Part shown: positions 27,208 through 35,820 of the stretch, in pieces
How the letters are laid out: each line of letters opens with the position of its first letter
Numbering within the stretch: the first letter of the stretch is position 1
NCBI RefSeq assembly: GCF_004216665.1
Contig: NZ_SGWY01000001.1
Location: forward strand, 1,054,001 to 1,118,000
Length of the DNA: 64,000 bases
From: Agromyces ramosus
GTDB taxonomy: Bacteria; Actinomycetota; Actinomycetes; Actinomycetales; Microbacteriaceae
Direction of reading: 5' to 3'
Translations under genes and position numbers: made by a program
The notes under the pieces: model-generated
What the model was told of the DNA's origin: nothing
What the model saw: only the letters and a program-made list of their open reading frames with translations
The model's database searches: none

Positions 27208-27803
27208 GCGGCCGCCTCCTCGTTCGTGAGCAGTCGGAGCCCGGCGGCCACGCGCAGCTGGAACGCGAGGAACGACACGAGCTGGGAGAGGGTGACGATG
27301 CCGTCGGTCGACCATCCGGCGTCGGCGAGGGCGACGAGCGCCGCGGGCGAGGACTCGCGTGGACGGAACACGAGCAGGTGCGCGTGCTCGAGCGCGGCGG
27401 CGAGCCGGTCGCCGAGCTCGGCGTGCCCGTGGTCGTCCAGGAGGAACCGCGGCCCGTCGACGCTCTCGCCCGCGAGCGGCCCGTCGGCTGGGTAGCGGCC
27501 GTAGGGCCCCGTCGCGCGTGCGGCGCCGGCGACGTCGGAGATCGCGTCGGCGAGCCGGTCGCCGCCGGCGTCGCGAGCGAGTGCGGCGTAATGGGCGGCC
27601 GCCACCTCGTCGTCGTGCAGCACGGCGACGAACTGCGCCACGGCGGCGCGCTCGGCACGGGTCGCGTGCGTCTCGTCGATCTCCGTGAAGAGGGCGTCGT
27701 AGCTCGCCTGGGCGTTGTCGCGGGTCGCCGGGCGGTGACGGCGCAGCGCGTCGACACTCCCCCCGGGCCGCACGCCGGCGAGCCGGTCGATGAGGTCGGT
27801 CAT
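27204..27803 (-). CDS. CMD-domain protein (Avi_7170-like)
   Basis: 199 aa, mostly helical, without the CxxC of its downstream partner. The layout (SVDALRRHRPATRDNAQASY, then later VTLSQLVSFLAFQLRVAAGL) resembles the CMD family named after Avi_7170 that always occurs next to the Avi_7169-type peroxidase (family recalled, not searched). It may be a catalytically inactive subunit of a heteromer. AAAGGAA precedes the ATG at 27803. It is the first gene of a two-gene unit 128 bp downstream of the luciferase-like monooxygenase gene. Confidence 0.75.
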   Translation of the reverse strand: MTDLIDRLAGVRPGGSVDALRRHRPATRDNAQASYDALFTEIDETHATRAERAAVAQFVAVLHDDEVAAAHYAALARDAGGDRLADAISDVAGAARATGPYGRYPADGPLAGESVDGPRFLLDDHGHAELGDRLAAALEHAHLLVFRPRESSPAALVALADAGWSTDGIVTLSQLVSFLAFQLRVAAGLRLLTNEEAAA

Positions 27804-27824
27804 GGTGTTCGATTCCTTTCGTTC

Positions 27825-27839
27825 GTGACGTTCGTGACA
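27825..27839 (-). promoter_or_regulatory. Two GTCAC boxes 10 bp apart before the CMD gene
   Basis: On the minus strand GTCACGAAC occurs twice in direct succession with 10-bp spacing, 22-36 bases before the CMD start codon. The boxes match those of the other three arrays in this cluster but run in the opposite orientation and lie much closer to the start codon, so equivalence is uncertain. Confidence 0.35.
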
Positions 27840-27866
27840 CTGGTGAGGGCCGCCGCCCTCCTGAGG

Positions 27867-27919
27867 GGACGGGATTCGGCGGTCGGGCGATCGCGGGGGC
27901 GCCGGATGTCGTCCATTCG
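27867..27919. repeat. Intergenic palindromic element, copy 2
   Basis: The 21-bp block 27867-27887 is identical to 26413-26433, and GTCCATTCG (27911-27919) repeats the tail of copy 1. The arms pair over about 13 of 16 positions around a longer loop. It sits in the 127-bp gap between the luciferase-like monooxygenase stop and the CMD start. Confidence 0.7.
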
Positions 27920-27930
27920 ACGCACGGCGT

Positions 27931-28965
27931 TCAGCGGGCGGATGCCGCGAGCGCCACGCCGTCGGCCGCGTGCGCGCCGCCCCAGCCCAGCGCGGGCGCC
28001 ACCTCGGTCGCGATGAGCTCGATCGAGCGCAGCACGAGCTCGTGCGGCGGATCCACGGAGTGCACCTGGAACGCCACGTCGGTCGCCTCGGCCGCGACCG
28101 AGTCGCGGGCGAGCGAATCCACCACCTCGTCGACCGTGCCGACATGGGTGTCGTACGACGCGATGAGCTCGTCGAGGGTGTCGCCGAGCGGCGGCTGGCC
28201 GGCGCGGGCGAACCCGGCGGCCGCGCGGCGGAGTCCGCGCTCGGCCCAGCGGCGCGCCTCGTCGCGCGAATCCGCGACGAAGAGCGTGCGGGAGGCGAGG
28301 ATGCGCGGCGGCACCCGGTCGGGCAACGCCTCGCGGTACGCGTCGACCACGGGCAGCTGCAGCTCCGAGAGCGTGCGCCGCGGAGCATCCGCCGGCCTCG
28401 GCTGGGTGCGCGAGAGCATGAGGCCGTGCCCCGCCCGGCCAGCACGCGTGCCGCCGAAGCCCGAGAACGTGGCCTGCCAGACGCGGCCGAGCAGGTCGCG
28501 GCCCGGCGGCTGCAGGTGGTTCGCCGCATCGCCGAGCTCGCCGCCCGCGAGCGCGGCGACGAGCGCGTCGAGCTTCTCGCCGAAGACGCGTCCGCGATCG
28601 TCGGAGCGTTCGCCGAAGGCGAGGAACGACGTGGGCGTCGACCCCGAGCCGAGCCCGAGCTCGGCGCGTCCGCCCGAGAGGAGGTCGAGCACCACGGCGT
28701 CCTCGGCGACGCGCACCGGATCCTCGAGCGGCAGCGTGACGACGCCGGTGCCGAGCCGGATCCGGCTCGTCGACGCGGCGGCGTGCGCGAGGAACACGAA
28801 TGGCGAGGGCAGTCCGCCCTCGGCGGCGTGGAAGTGGTGCTGCGCCACCCAGGCCGAGTCGAACCCGTGGCGCTCGGCCGCGACGATCTGCTCGGTGGCG
28901 ATGCGGTAGCGCTCGGCGGCGGGCGCCTCGTCGAGGAGGCGGGTGAAGAATCCGATGCGGGTCAT
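27931..28965 (-). CDS. Luciferase-like FMN-dependent monooxygenase (KPN_01858-like)
   Basis: 344 aa TIM-barrel flavin monooxygenase. Start RIGFFTRLLDEAPAAERYR, AERHGFDSAWVAQHHF, and GSGSTPTSFLAFG near the flavin phosphate site are typical of the luciferase-like group; it resembles the TIGRFAM family named after KPN_01858, which co-occurs with the CMD proteins and importer found here (recalled, not searched). Reduced FMN would come from a separate reductase, none of which is in the cluster. The ATG overlaps the ABC ATPase stop codon. It is expected to oxidise the compound brought in by the ABC importer. Confidence 0.85.
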   Translation of the reverse strand: MTRIGFFTRLLDEAPAAERYRIATEQIVAAERHGFDSAWVAQHHFHAAEGGLPSPFVFLAHAAASTSRIRLGTGVVTLPLEDPVRVAEDAVVLDLLSGGRAELGLGSGSTPTSFLAFGERSDDRGRVFGEKLDALVAALAGGELGDAANHLQPPGRDLLGRVWQATFSGFGGTRAGRAGHGLMLSRTQPRPADAPRRTLSELQLPVVDAYREALPDRVPPRILASRTLFVADSRDEARRWAERGLRRAAAGFARAGQPPLGDTLDELIASYDTHVGTVDEVVDSLARDSVAAEATDVAFQVHSVDPPHELVLRSIELIATEVAPALGWGGAHAADGVALAASAR

Positions 28966-30596
28966 GCGATGGCCTTCCTCCCGGGCACCGCGTCGAGCAG
29001 TTCCCGGGTGTAGTCGTGCTGCGGGGCGCGGAAGACCTGCTCGGTCGGTCCGCTCTCGACGATGCGGCCGCGACGCATGACCGACACCGAGTGGCTGATG
29101 CGCCGCACGACGGCGAGGTCGTGCGAGATGAAGAGGTAGCTGAGGCCGAGCTCGCCCTGGAGGCGCTCGAGGAGCTCGAGGATGCGCGCCTGCACCGTGA
29201 CGTCGAGCGCGGACACGGCCTCGTCGAGCACCACCAGCTCGGGCTCCAGCGCGAGGGCGCGGGCGATGGCGACGCGTTGGCGCTGGCCGCCCGAGAGCTC
29301 GGTCGGTCGTCGTGCCGCCACGTCCGCGGGCAGCGCGACGCGGTCGATGAGGCGCTGCGCCGCCACGGCGCGCTCCCGTCGGTCGCCCACGGCGAAGTTG
29401 CGGAGCGGCTCGGCGATGATCTCGGCGACCGTCTGCCGGGGATCGAGCGACGCGAACGGGTTCTGGTAGACGAGCTGCACGCGGCGCCGGAACTCGCGCT
29501 TCGCCGCTCCCGAGAGCTGCGTCACGTCGGTGCCGCCGAGCTCGACGCGGCCGGAGTCGGGCGTGACGAATCGCGAGACGATGCGCGCCGTCGTGGTCTT
29601 GCCCGAGCCCGACTCCCCCACGATCGCGTGCGTGGTGCCGCGCAGCACGCGGAACGACACGTCGTCGACCGCGCGGAACGGCTCGCGCCCGCGGCCGAGC
29701 GAGTAGGACTTCGAGAGTCCGGATGCCACGAGCGCGAACGGGTTCTCGGCCGCGGCGACGCCCGCGTCGCGCAGGTAGATCGGCGGCCGCGGGTGCCGGA
29801 ACGGCTGCTCGGCCAGCCCCGGGGCATCCGCGACCAGATGCCGCGTGTACGCCTCGGTCGGGGCGTCGAGCAGCGCCGCGGTCGTGCCCTGCTCGACGAT
29901 GCGGCCGTGCTGCATGACGACGACGCGCTCGGCGCGCTCGGCCGCGACACCGAGGTCGTGCGTGACGAGCAGCACGGCCGTGCCGTGCTCGCGGCGCAGC
30001 TCGTCGATGAGGTCGAGGATGCGCCGCTGCACGGTGACGTCGAGTGCGCTCGTGGGTTCGTCGGCGATCACGAGCTCGGGCTCCAGGGCGACGGCGTTCG
30101 CGATGAGCACCCGTTGGCGCATGCCGCCCGAGAGCTCGTGCGGGTACTGGCGGGCGCGCAGCGCCGGGTCGTCGAGGCCGACGCGCTCGAGCAGCTCGAG
30201 CACGCAGTTCCGGATGTCGCGGGGGTCGCGCCGACCGTGGATGCGGAACGTGTCGGCGAGCTGCACGCCCACGGGCCGGACGGGGTTGAGCGACGACACC
30301 GGGTCCTGCGGGATGTACCCGATGCGCGCACCGCGCACGCCCTGCAGGCGACGGTCGCTCCAGCCGGCGATGTCGGTGCCCGAGAGCCGGACGGCGCCGG
30401 CGTCGAGGCGGCCGCCCGCCGGCAGCAGGCCGAGCACCGCGCTCGACGTGGTGGTCTTTCCCGACCCGGACTCCCCGACGAGCGCGACGACCTCACCGGT
30501 CTGCACGTCGAACGACACGGAATGCACGACCCGACGCGCGCCGGACGCCGTGGCGTAGGCGACGTCGAGGCCGTCGAGTTCGAGGAGCGCGGTCAT
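28962..30596 (-). CDS. Peptide-type ABC importer ATPase, two fused nucleotide-binding domains
   Basis: 544 aa containing two complete DppD/DppF-type ATPase halves. Half 1 (~5-265): Walker A GESGSGKTTTSSAVL, signature LSGGMRQRV, Walker B LVIADEPTSALD. Half 2 (~285-540): Walker A GESGSGKTTTARIV, signature LSGGQRQRV, Walker B LVVLDEAVSALD. The Walker-B neighbour in half 2 is EAVSALD rather than EPTSALD, a mild deviation. One gene supplying both ATPases is common in actinobacterial oligopeptide-type importers. It is overlapped at both ends by neighbours, so it belongs to one tight operon with its permeases. Confidence 0.92.
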   Translation of the reverse strand: MTALLELDGLDVAYATASGARRVVHSVSFDVQTGEVVALVGESGSGKTTTSSAVLGLLPAGGRLDAGAVRLSGTDIAGWSDRRLQGVRGARIGYIPQDPVSSLNPVRPVGVQLADTFRIHGRRDPRDIRNCVLELLERVGLDDPALRARQYPHELSGGMRQRVLIANAVALEPELVIADEPTSALDVTVQRRILDLIDELRREHGTAVLLVTHDLGVAAERAERVVVMQHGRIVEQGTTAALLDAPTEAYTRHLVADAPGLAEQPFRHPRPPIYLRDAGVAAAENPFALVASGLSKSYSLGRGREPFRAVDDVSFRVLRGTTHAIVGESGSGKTTTARIVSRFVTPDSGRVELGGTDVTQLSGAAKREFRRRVQLVYQNPFASLDPRQTVAEIIAEPLRNFAVGDRRERAVAAQRLIDRVALPADVAARRPTELSGGQRQRVAIARALALEPELVVLDEAVSALDVTVQARILELLERLQGELGLSYLFISHDLAVVRRISHSVSVMRRGRIVESGPTEQVFRAPQHDYTRELLDAVPGRKAIA

Positions 30597-31564
30597 CGGG
30601 TCCTCCCGAGCGAGTGGCTGATGCGGTTGGCCGAGAGCACCACCACGACGACGACGAGACCCGGCAGCACGGTGAGCCACCACGAGGTCGCCACGTAGTT
30701 GCGGCCCTCGGCGATGAGCAGTCCCCACTCGGGCGTGGGCGGCGGCGCCCCGTAGCCGAGGAATCCGAGGGTCGAGATCGCGAGGATCGCGGCACCGAAC
30801 TGCAGCGCGGCGAGGCCGATCACCGCGGTCAGCGAGTTCGGCAACACGTGTCTGGCAAGCACGGCGTGCAGCCGCGCGCCCGACCCGAACGCGGCCTCGA
30901 CGTAGTCGGCCTGGCGCACGCGCACCACCTCCGACCGCGCGACGCGGGCGAACGCCGCGATCGAGCCGACCCCCACGGCGATGGCGGCGTTCACGGTGCC
31001 GAAGCCGAGCAGGATGATGATGCTGAGCGCGAGCAGCAGCCCGGGGATGGCGAGCAGCACGTCGACGAGCCGCATGACGACCGCGTCGACGGCGCCGCCC
31101 AGCGAGCCGGCCAGGACGCCGAGCAGCGTGCCCGCGACGAGTCCCACCGTGACCGCGACGAACGCGCCCGACAGCGAGTGCACCGCGCCGTAGACGACAC
31201 GCGTGAAGAGGTCGCGGCCGATGGCGTCAGTGCCGAAGAGATGCGCGAGGCTCGGGCCCTGCAGCTTCTCGGCTGGCACGCCGGCGATCGGGTCCTGTCC
31301 GGTGAAGAGCCACGGCACCACGGCCCAGGCGACGACGATCGCGATGACGAGCCACGCGACCAGGAGCGACAGGTGCTGCGCGCGCAGCGCGCGGACGCCG
31401 CGCAGGCCGCGAATGCCGCGGATGCCGCGACCGAGGGGCGACGCGAGGGCGGCCGCGGCGGCCGGCGTCGGCACGCTGCCGTCGACACCGGGCAGCGCGA
31501 TGGCCGGCGAGGCGGCGGATGCCGCGGCATCCGCACGCGGGGTGATCTCGACCGGTGCGCTCAT
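30593..31564 (-). CDS. ABC importer permease, DppC-like
   Basis: 323 aa. A disordered Ala/Pro N-terminus and a quirky GRGIRGIRGLRGVRALRAQH basic stretch (~45-64) precede the first membrane helix; five more helices follow. The coupling EAA-type loop VEAAFGSGARLHAVLARHVLPN (start ~residue 205) contacts the ATPase. Overlaps both neighbours by 4 bp. The N-terminal repeat of G-I/L-R-G units is a slippage-prone oddity. Confidence 0.9.
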   Translation of the reverse strand: MSAPVEITPRADAAASAASPAIALPGVDGSVPTPAAAAALASPLGRGIRGIRGLRGVRALRAQHLSLLVAWLVIAIVVAWAVVPWLFTGQDPIAGVPAEKLQGPSLAHLFGTDAIGRDLFTRVVYGAVHSLSGAFVAVTVGLVAGTLLGVLAGSLGGAVDAVVMRLVDVLLAIPGLLLALSIIILLGFGTVNAAIAVGVGSIAAFARVARSEVVRVRQADYVEAAFGSGARLHAVLARHVLPNSLTAVIGLAALQFGAAILAISTLGFLGYGAPPPTPEWGLLIAEGRNYVATSWWLTVLPGLVVVVVVLSANRISHSLGRTR

Positions 31565-32499
31565 GCCGCCACCGCCTTCCGCTTCAGCCTCGGATCGAGC
31601 ACCGGGTACACGAGGTCGACCGCGAGGTTCACGAGCACGAACACGAGCGCGGCGAGGATGACGATCGCCTGGAGCACCGGCACGTCCTGGTTCGCGACCG
31701 CCTGCTCCGTGAGGCGGCCGATGCCCGCGCGGCCGAACACCGTCTCGGTCACGACCGCGCCGCCGATGAGCTCGCCGATCAGCACGCCCGCGATGGTGAT
31801 CGCGGGCAGCAACGCGTTGCGGGCGACATCGCGCCACAGCACCCGCGCGGGACCGGCTCCCTTGGCGCGCACGACGGCGACGAACGGCGAGAGCTGCACC
31901 TCGTCGATCGAGCGGGCGAGGATCTGGGCGAGCGGCGCCGAGATCGGGATCGCGAGGGTGAGCACCGGCAGGATGAGCGCCTGCGCGGGATCCGCGCCGA
32001 TCACGGGCACCAGCCGGAGCTGGAACGAGAAGACCTGGATGAGCACGATGCCGAGCCAGAACACCGGCACCGACACGAACACGCCGGGCAGCGCCCGGAG
32101 CGCCTGGCGGAGCCAGGCGAACGGCGCGAGCGTCGAGAGGAACGCGAGGGCGACGGCGATCAGCACGGCGGTGAGGAAGCCGAGGCCGGCGAGCACGAGC
32201 GTGTCGGGCAGGGCGGACCCGACGAGCTCGTGCACGGGGGTGCCGTACTGCACCGAGTAGCCGAAGTCGCCCTGCACGAACCCGGCGACCGTGTGCAGGA
32301 ACTGCTGCACGACCGGCACGTCGGCGCCGTAGCTCGCGCGGATGTCGGCGATCTGCTCGGGCGACAGGCCCAGCTCGGGGCTCTCGAACTTGATGAGGAT
32401 CGCGTCGCCCGGCAGCGCCTGCAGCAGCACGAACGTCGCGGTGAACGCGATGGCGAGCACGAGGAGCGCCTGCCCGGTGCGGCGTGCGAGGTAGGCCAT
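31561..32499 (-). CDS. ABC importer permease, DppB-like
   Basis: 312 aa with six membrane helices. It has the typical DppB N-terminus (AYLARRTGQALLVLAIAFTA; LPGDAI loop) and the coupling loop FVAVVRAKGAGPARVLWRDVARN. ATG 32499 has AAGGAG 6-7 bases upstream and is preferred over an in-frame ATG at 32532. The gene follows the binding-protein gene after a 103-bp gap holding a strong hairpin. Confidence 0.9.
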   Translation of the reverse strand: MAYLARRTGQALLVLAIAFTATFVLLQALPGDAILIKFESPELGLSPEQIADIRASYGADVPVVQQFLHTVAGFVQGDFGYSVQYGTPVHELVGSALPDTLVLAGLGFLTAVLIAVALAFLSTLAPFAWLRQALRALPGVFVSVPVFWLGIVLIQVFSFQLRLVPVIGADPAQALILPVLTLAIPISAPLAQILARSIDEVQLSPFVAVVRAKGAGPARVLWRDVARNALLPAITIAGVLIGELIGGAVVTETVFGRAGIGRLTEQAVANQDVPVLQAIVILAALVFVLVNLAVDLVYPVLDPRLKRKAVAA

Positions 32500-32548
32500 G
32501 CCGAGCTCCTTCCGGATGCGTGGGTGGTGCATGGATCGAGCGGGAGGT

Positions 32549-32592
32549 GGTGCAGCGGATGCGCGGGGTCGTGTCCCGGCATCCGCCGCACC
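32549..32592 (-). terminator. Hairpin between importer binding-protein and permease genes
   Basis: Arms 32549-32562 and 32579-32592 pair at 13 of 14 positions around a 16-nt loop. It lies directly after the stop codon of the solute-binding protein gene and before the permease gene. Such hairpins usually protect the binding-protein mRNA and lower downstream expression, giving more binding protein than membrane complex. A similar structure stands between malE and malF at 62568. Confidence 0.65.
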
Positions 32593-32602
32593 GTGGTGCC
32601 GG

Positions 32603-34240
32603 CTACTGCTTGTCGAGCCAGGTGTCGTAGAACAGCGGACGTGCCACCGCCTCGGTCGTGAAGCCGTGCACGTGGGGCGCGGCGCCGTAGACCTGCGGCT
32701 CCTCGAAGAGCGGGATCACGTAGGCCTGCTCGGTGAGGTAGTCCTGCACGGCGGCGGACGCCTCGTCGCGCTTGGCGGGGTCGGGCTCGGAGGCCACGGC
32801 CTCGAGCAGGCGGTCGAGCTCGGCGTCGTCCGAGAGCAGCGTGTTGCGGTTCTTGGTGTGGTACTGGCTCTTGATCACGTCGTTGTCGGCGCGTCCGACC
32901 ATCGAGTGGTAGAGCGGCGTCGCGAGCGGGTCGAGGATGTCGACGGCGTAGCTGCCGGCGTCGGCGGCCTTCACGTTCAGCTCCACGCCGATCTTCGCGA
33001 GCTGCTGGCTCACGAGCTCGAGGGTCTGCTTCGAGAGCGGCTGCGGCTTCGCCTCGTAGACGGTGAGCGAGAGGCGCTGGCCGTCCTTCTCCCGGATGCC
33101 GTCGGCACCGATCGTCCAGCCGGCCTCGTCGAGGAGCTCCTCGGACTGCTCGGGGTCGAACGCGAGCGCGTCGGACTCGTCGGTGTAGCCCTTCGCCGTG
33201 GCGGCGAGTTCCGACGTGGCGACCGGGTAGTTCTCGGTGAAGATCGTGTCCACGACCTCCTGCGCGTCCACGCCGTGCACGAGGGCCTGGCGCACCCGGA
33301 TGTCGCTGAGCAGCGGGTTCGTGAACCGCAGCCCGAGCGAGTTGTTCACGCCGCGCGTCGGGGCCGCGACGACGTCGAACCCGGCGCCCGCGACCTGCGC
33401 CTCGTCGAACGCCTGCACGTAGCGGATCACGTCGGCCTGGCCCGCGAGCAGCGACCCGATGCGCACGCTGTCCTCGGGGGTCACGACGAGGTCGATCGCG
33501 TCGAGGTGGGCGCGGCCCTGGTGCTCGAACGTCGGCGGCGCCCAGTCGTAGTCCTCACGCGCCTCGAGGTGGAGGGAGGTGCCGATCTCCTCCTCGGTGA
33601 TGACGAACGGGCCCGAGCCGACGATCTCGGTCGACGAGCCGGCGCCGAAGTCCTCGAGCTTGCGGTCGAGCGTGGCCGGCGAGAGCAGCCCCGAGTTGAT
33701 CGTCGAGGTCGCCTGCAGGAAGCCCGGCGCCGGGGCCGAGAAGCGGAAAGTCACGGTGTCGGCGTCCACCACCTCGCTCGAGGCGTAGTTGTTGATCGCC
33801 TCGGAGATCGTGAGGCCGAGCTCCGCGTTGCCGAGGCCGTACGTGTCGAAGTTCTTCGCGACGGCGGCTGCGTCGAGCGGCGTCCCGTCGGAGAAGGTCA
33901 CGTCGTCGCGCAGGTCGAACGTGTACTCCGTGGCATCCGCGTTCACCGTCCACTCGGTGGCGACCCAGGGCTCGATCTCGAGCGACTCGGGGTCCTGCCA
34001 GGTGAGGCGGGCCGTGAGGTTGTTCACGATGCCGCCGTTCGGGTAGAAGCCGGCCTGCGGCGGGTAGAGCGTCGTGTGCGCCTGGTGCTCGAGGTACGTG
34101 AGCGTGCCGCCCTCGACGGGGTCGCCGGCGGCGGCGTCATCCGTGCCGGCGGACTGCCCGGCGCACGAGGCGAGTAGCGCGATCGCGGCGAGTGCGGCGG
34201 TGCCGGCGAGGGCGAGGCGGCGGGTGCGTGGTGTGGACAT
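32603..34240 (-). CDS. Peptide-type ABC solute-binding lipoprotein (KPN_01854-like)
   Basis: 545 aa, family 5 solute-binding protein. The signal peptide ends in a lipobox (ALLASC, Cys at ~26), so it is tethered outside the membrane. Family-5 features: WTVNADATEYTFDLRDDVTFSDGTP and, later, DIRVRQALVHGVDAQEVVDTIF. It resembles the TIGRFAM binding-protein family named after KPN_01854 (recalled, not searched). First gene of the operon that runs through both permeases, the ATPase and the monooxygenase. Its promoter region carries the phased GTCAC array, which lies inside the coding end of the upstream monooxygenase gene. Confidence 0.9.
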   Translation of the reverse strand: MSTPRTRRLALAGTAALAAIALLASCAGQSAGTDDAAAGDPVEGGTLTYLEHQAHTTLYPPQAGFYPNGGIVNNLTARLTWQDPESLEIEPWVATEWTVNADATEYTFDLRDDVTFSDGTPLDAAAVAKNFDTYGLGNAELGLTISEAINNYASSEVVDADTVTFRFSAPAPGFLQATSTINSGLLSPATLDRKLEDFGAGSSTEIVGSGPFVITEEEIGTSLHLEAREDYDWAPPTFEHQGRAHLDAIDLVVTPEDSVRIGSLLAGQADVIRYVQAFDEAQVAGAGFDVVAAPTRGVNNSLGLRFTNPLLSDIRVRQALVHGVDAQEVVDTIFTENYPVATSELAATAKGYTDESDALAFDPEQSEELLDEAGWTIGADGIREKDGQRLSLTVYEAKPQPLSKQTLELVSQQLAKIGVELNVKAADAGSYAVDILDPLATPLYHSMVGRADNDVIKSQYHTKNRNTLLSDDAELDRLLEAVASEPDPAKRDEASAAVQDYLTEQAYVIPLFEEPQVYGAAPHVHGFTTEAVARPLFYDTWLDKQ

Positions 34241-34303
34241 CTGCGGTGGTCTTCCTTCGATGGGGAATGGTGCGGTCGGTCCCTGGTGGGGGTGTGATCG
34301 ACG

Positions 34304-34396
34304 AAGCTACGGATGCCGCGGCGACCGCTCAACCGTGCGCAGACCCACGCCGTCACGGCCGGTCACGGTGCGAAACGACACGTCATCGCGCGTCAC
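34304..34396 (-). promoter_or_regulatory. Promoter and phased GTCAC array of the ABC importer operon
   Basis: TAGCTT (minus strand, 34309-34304) is the -10 candidate. Boxes follow upstream at exact 10-bp steps: GACCC 34342, GTCAC 34352, GTCAC 34362, GAAAC 34372, GTCAT 34382, GTCAC 34392. The first is 33 bp from the -10. The array overlaps the last ~90 bases of the neighbouring monooxygenase gene. Confidence 0.55.
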
Positions 34397-35761
34397 GTGG
34401 ACGTTGTCGGGACGGCCCAGCCCCAGGTGCTCCCGCAGCGTCTCGCCCTCGTACTCGGTCGGGAGGACGCCGCGCCGCTGCAGCTCGGGGACCACGCCGA
34501 GGGCGAACGCCTCGAACTGCGCGGGCTGCACGGCGGACAGCACGTTGAAGCCGTCGACGGCGCCGGCATCGCCCCACGCCTCGAACTCCTCGGCGATCTC
34601 GACGGCCGTGCCGACGACCATCGACGCGTTCACGGATGCCGCGACGACGAGGTGCCGAAGCGTGGGGGGCCGCTCCCCCGACGGGCTCCGGCCCGTGCGC
34701 TCGGCGACGATGTCGACGAGCTCCTGCCCCGCGGCCGAGAAGCCGGCGACGAGCGACGGCGTGACCGCCCGGTCGGGAGAGAGCTCCGACACGTCGACGC
34801 CCACGAGCGCCGTGAGCTGGGCGAGCGAGCGCTTCGCGGGGAACGCGGCTGGCGGGCCGTCCGGCCAGTCCTCGGCGATCTGCACCAGTTCGCTGAGCTC
34901 GTCGGCGATGGACTGCGCGTGCCCGCGGGTCTCCCCCACGATCGGCAGCACGGGCGCGATCACCTTGAGGGTGCGGTCGTCGCGGCCCGACTCGAACGCG
35001 AGCGAGCGCAGCTCCTCGCGGATCGCCACGGCGTGCTCGAGGCCGTTCACGGCCACGAGGGCGAGGTCGGCGCTCTGCGCGGCGAACAGGCGTGACCGCG
35101 GCGAGGTGCCCGCGTGCACGATGGGGAGGTGTCCCTGCACCGGGCGGGCCACGTTCAGCGGACCCGTGACGCTGAGGTGCGCGCCGTGGAAGTCGGTGGC
35201 GTGGAGCTTGCCAGGATCGAGGAACACGCCCGTCGCGGCATCCGCCACGATCGCGTCGTCCTCGAAAGAGTCCCAGAGCCGGCGCAGCACGTGCTCGAAC
35301 TCGACGACCCGGTCGTAGCGATGCTCGTTGGCGGCGTGGAAGTCCTGCCCGTGGTTGCCGGCGGCGCGCGGCTCCGCTCCCGTCACGAGGTTGAGTCCGG
35401 CGCGACCGCCCGAGAGCAGGTCGATCGACGCGGTGGCCCGCGCGAGCGAGTAGGGGTCGGCGTAGCTGGTGTTCGCCGTCGCGATCAGGCCGATGCGGCT
35501 GGTGATGCCCGCGAGGTACGTGATCGCCGAGATCGGGTCGATACGCGCCACGAGGTACGGGTCGCGGAACTCGAGGTCGTGCCCCGTGGCGAGCCAGTCG
35601 CCGAAGAACAGGTAGTCGAGGCGCGCGGCCTCGGCCACCTCGGCGGCCCGGCGCAGCACGGCGGCGTCGCCGCGCGGATCGCGGTGCGCCCCCGACACCC
35701 GCCAGCCGGAGGGGTACGCGCCGATCGCCCGGACCATCGCCCCGATGATGAGTCGTGTCAT
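34307..35761 (-). CDS. FMN-dependent monooxygenase, NtaA/SnaA/DmoA-like
   Basis: 484 aa, longer than the luciferase-like enzyme at 27931 and of the NtaA/SnaA/SoxA/DmoA type. Landmarks: LDYLFFGDWLATGHD, GGRAGLNLVTGAEPRAAGNHG (flavin phosphate loop), YDRVVEFEHVLRRLWDSF, and GTSPRSRLFAAQSADL. Family members oxidise sulfides, sulfonates, aminopolycarboxylates or dibenzothiophene sulfone with FMNH2 from a partner reductase. It is a single-gene unit just upstream of the importer operon, with its own promoter (TAGCGT, 35789-35784) and GTCAC array. Confidence 0.85.
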   Translation of the reverse strand: MTRLIIGAMVRAIGAYPSGWRVSGAHRDPRGDAAVLRRAAEVAEAARLDYLFFGDWLATGHDLEFRDPYLVARIDPISAITYLAGITSRIGLIATANTSYADPYSLARATASIDLLSGGRAGLNLVTGAEPRAAGNHGQDFHAANEHRYDRVVEFEHVLRRLWDSFEDDAIVADAATGVFLDPGKLHATDFHGAHLSVTGPLNVARPVQGHLPIVHAGTSPRSRLFAAQSADLALVAVNGLEHAVAIREELRSLAFESGRDDRTLKVIAPVLPIVGETRGHAQSIADELSELVQIAEDWPDGPPAAFPAKRSLAQLTALVGVDVSELSPDRAVTPSLVAGFSAAGQELVDIVAERTGRSPSGERPPTLRHLVVAASVNASMVVGTAVEIAEEFEAWGDAGAVDGFNVLSAVQPAQFEAFALGVVPELQRRGVLPTEYEGETLREHLGLGRPDNVHVTRDDVSFRTVTGRDGVGLRTVERSPRHP

Positions 35762-35820
35762 GTGTTCGACCTCCCGGCTCTCGACGCTAGGGAGGCGGGG
35801 CGGATGCCGCGAGGGCGCTC

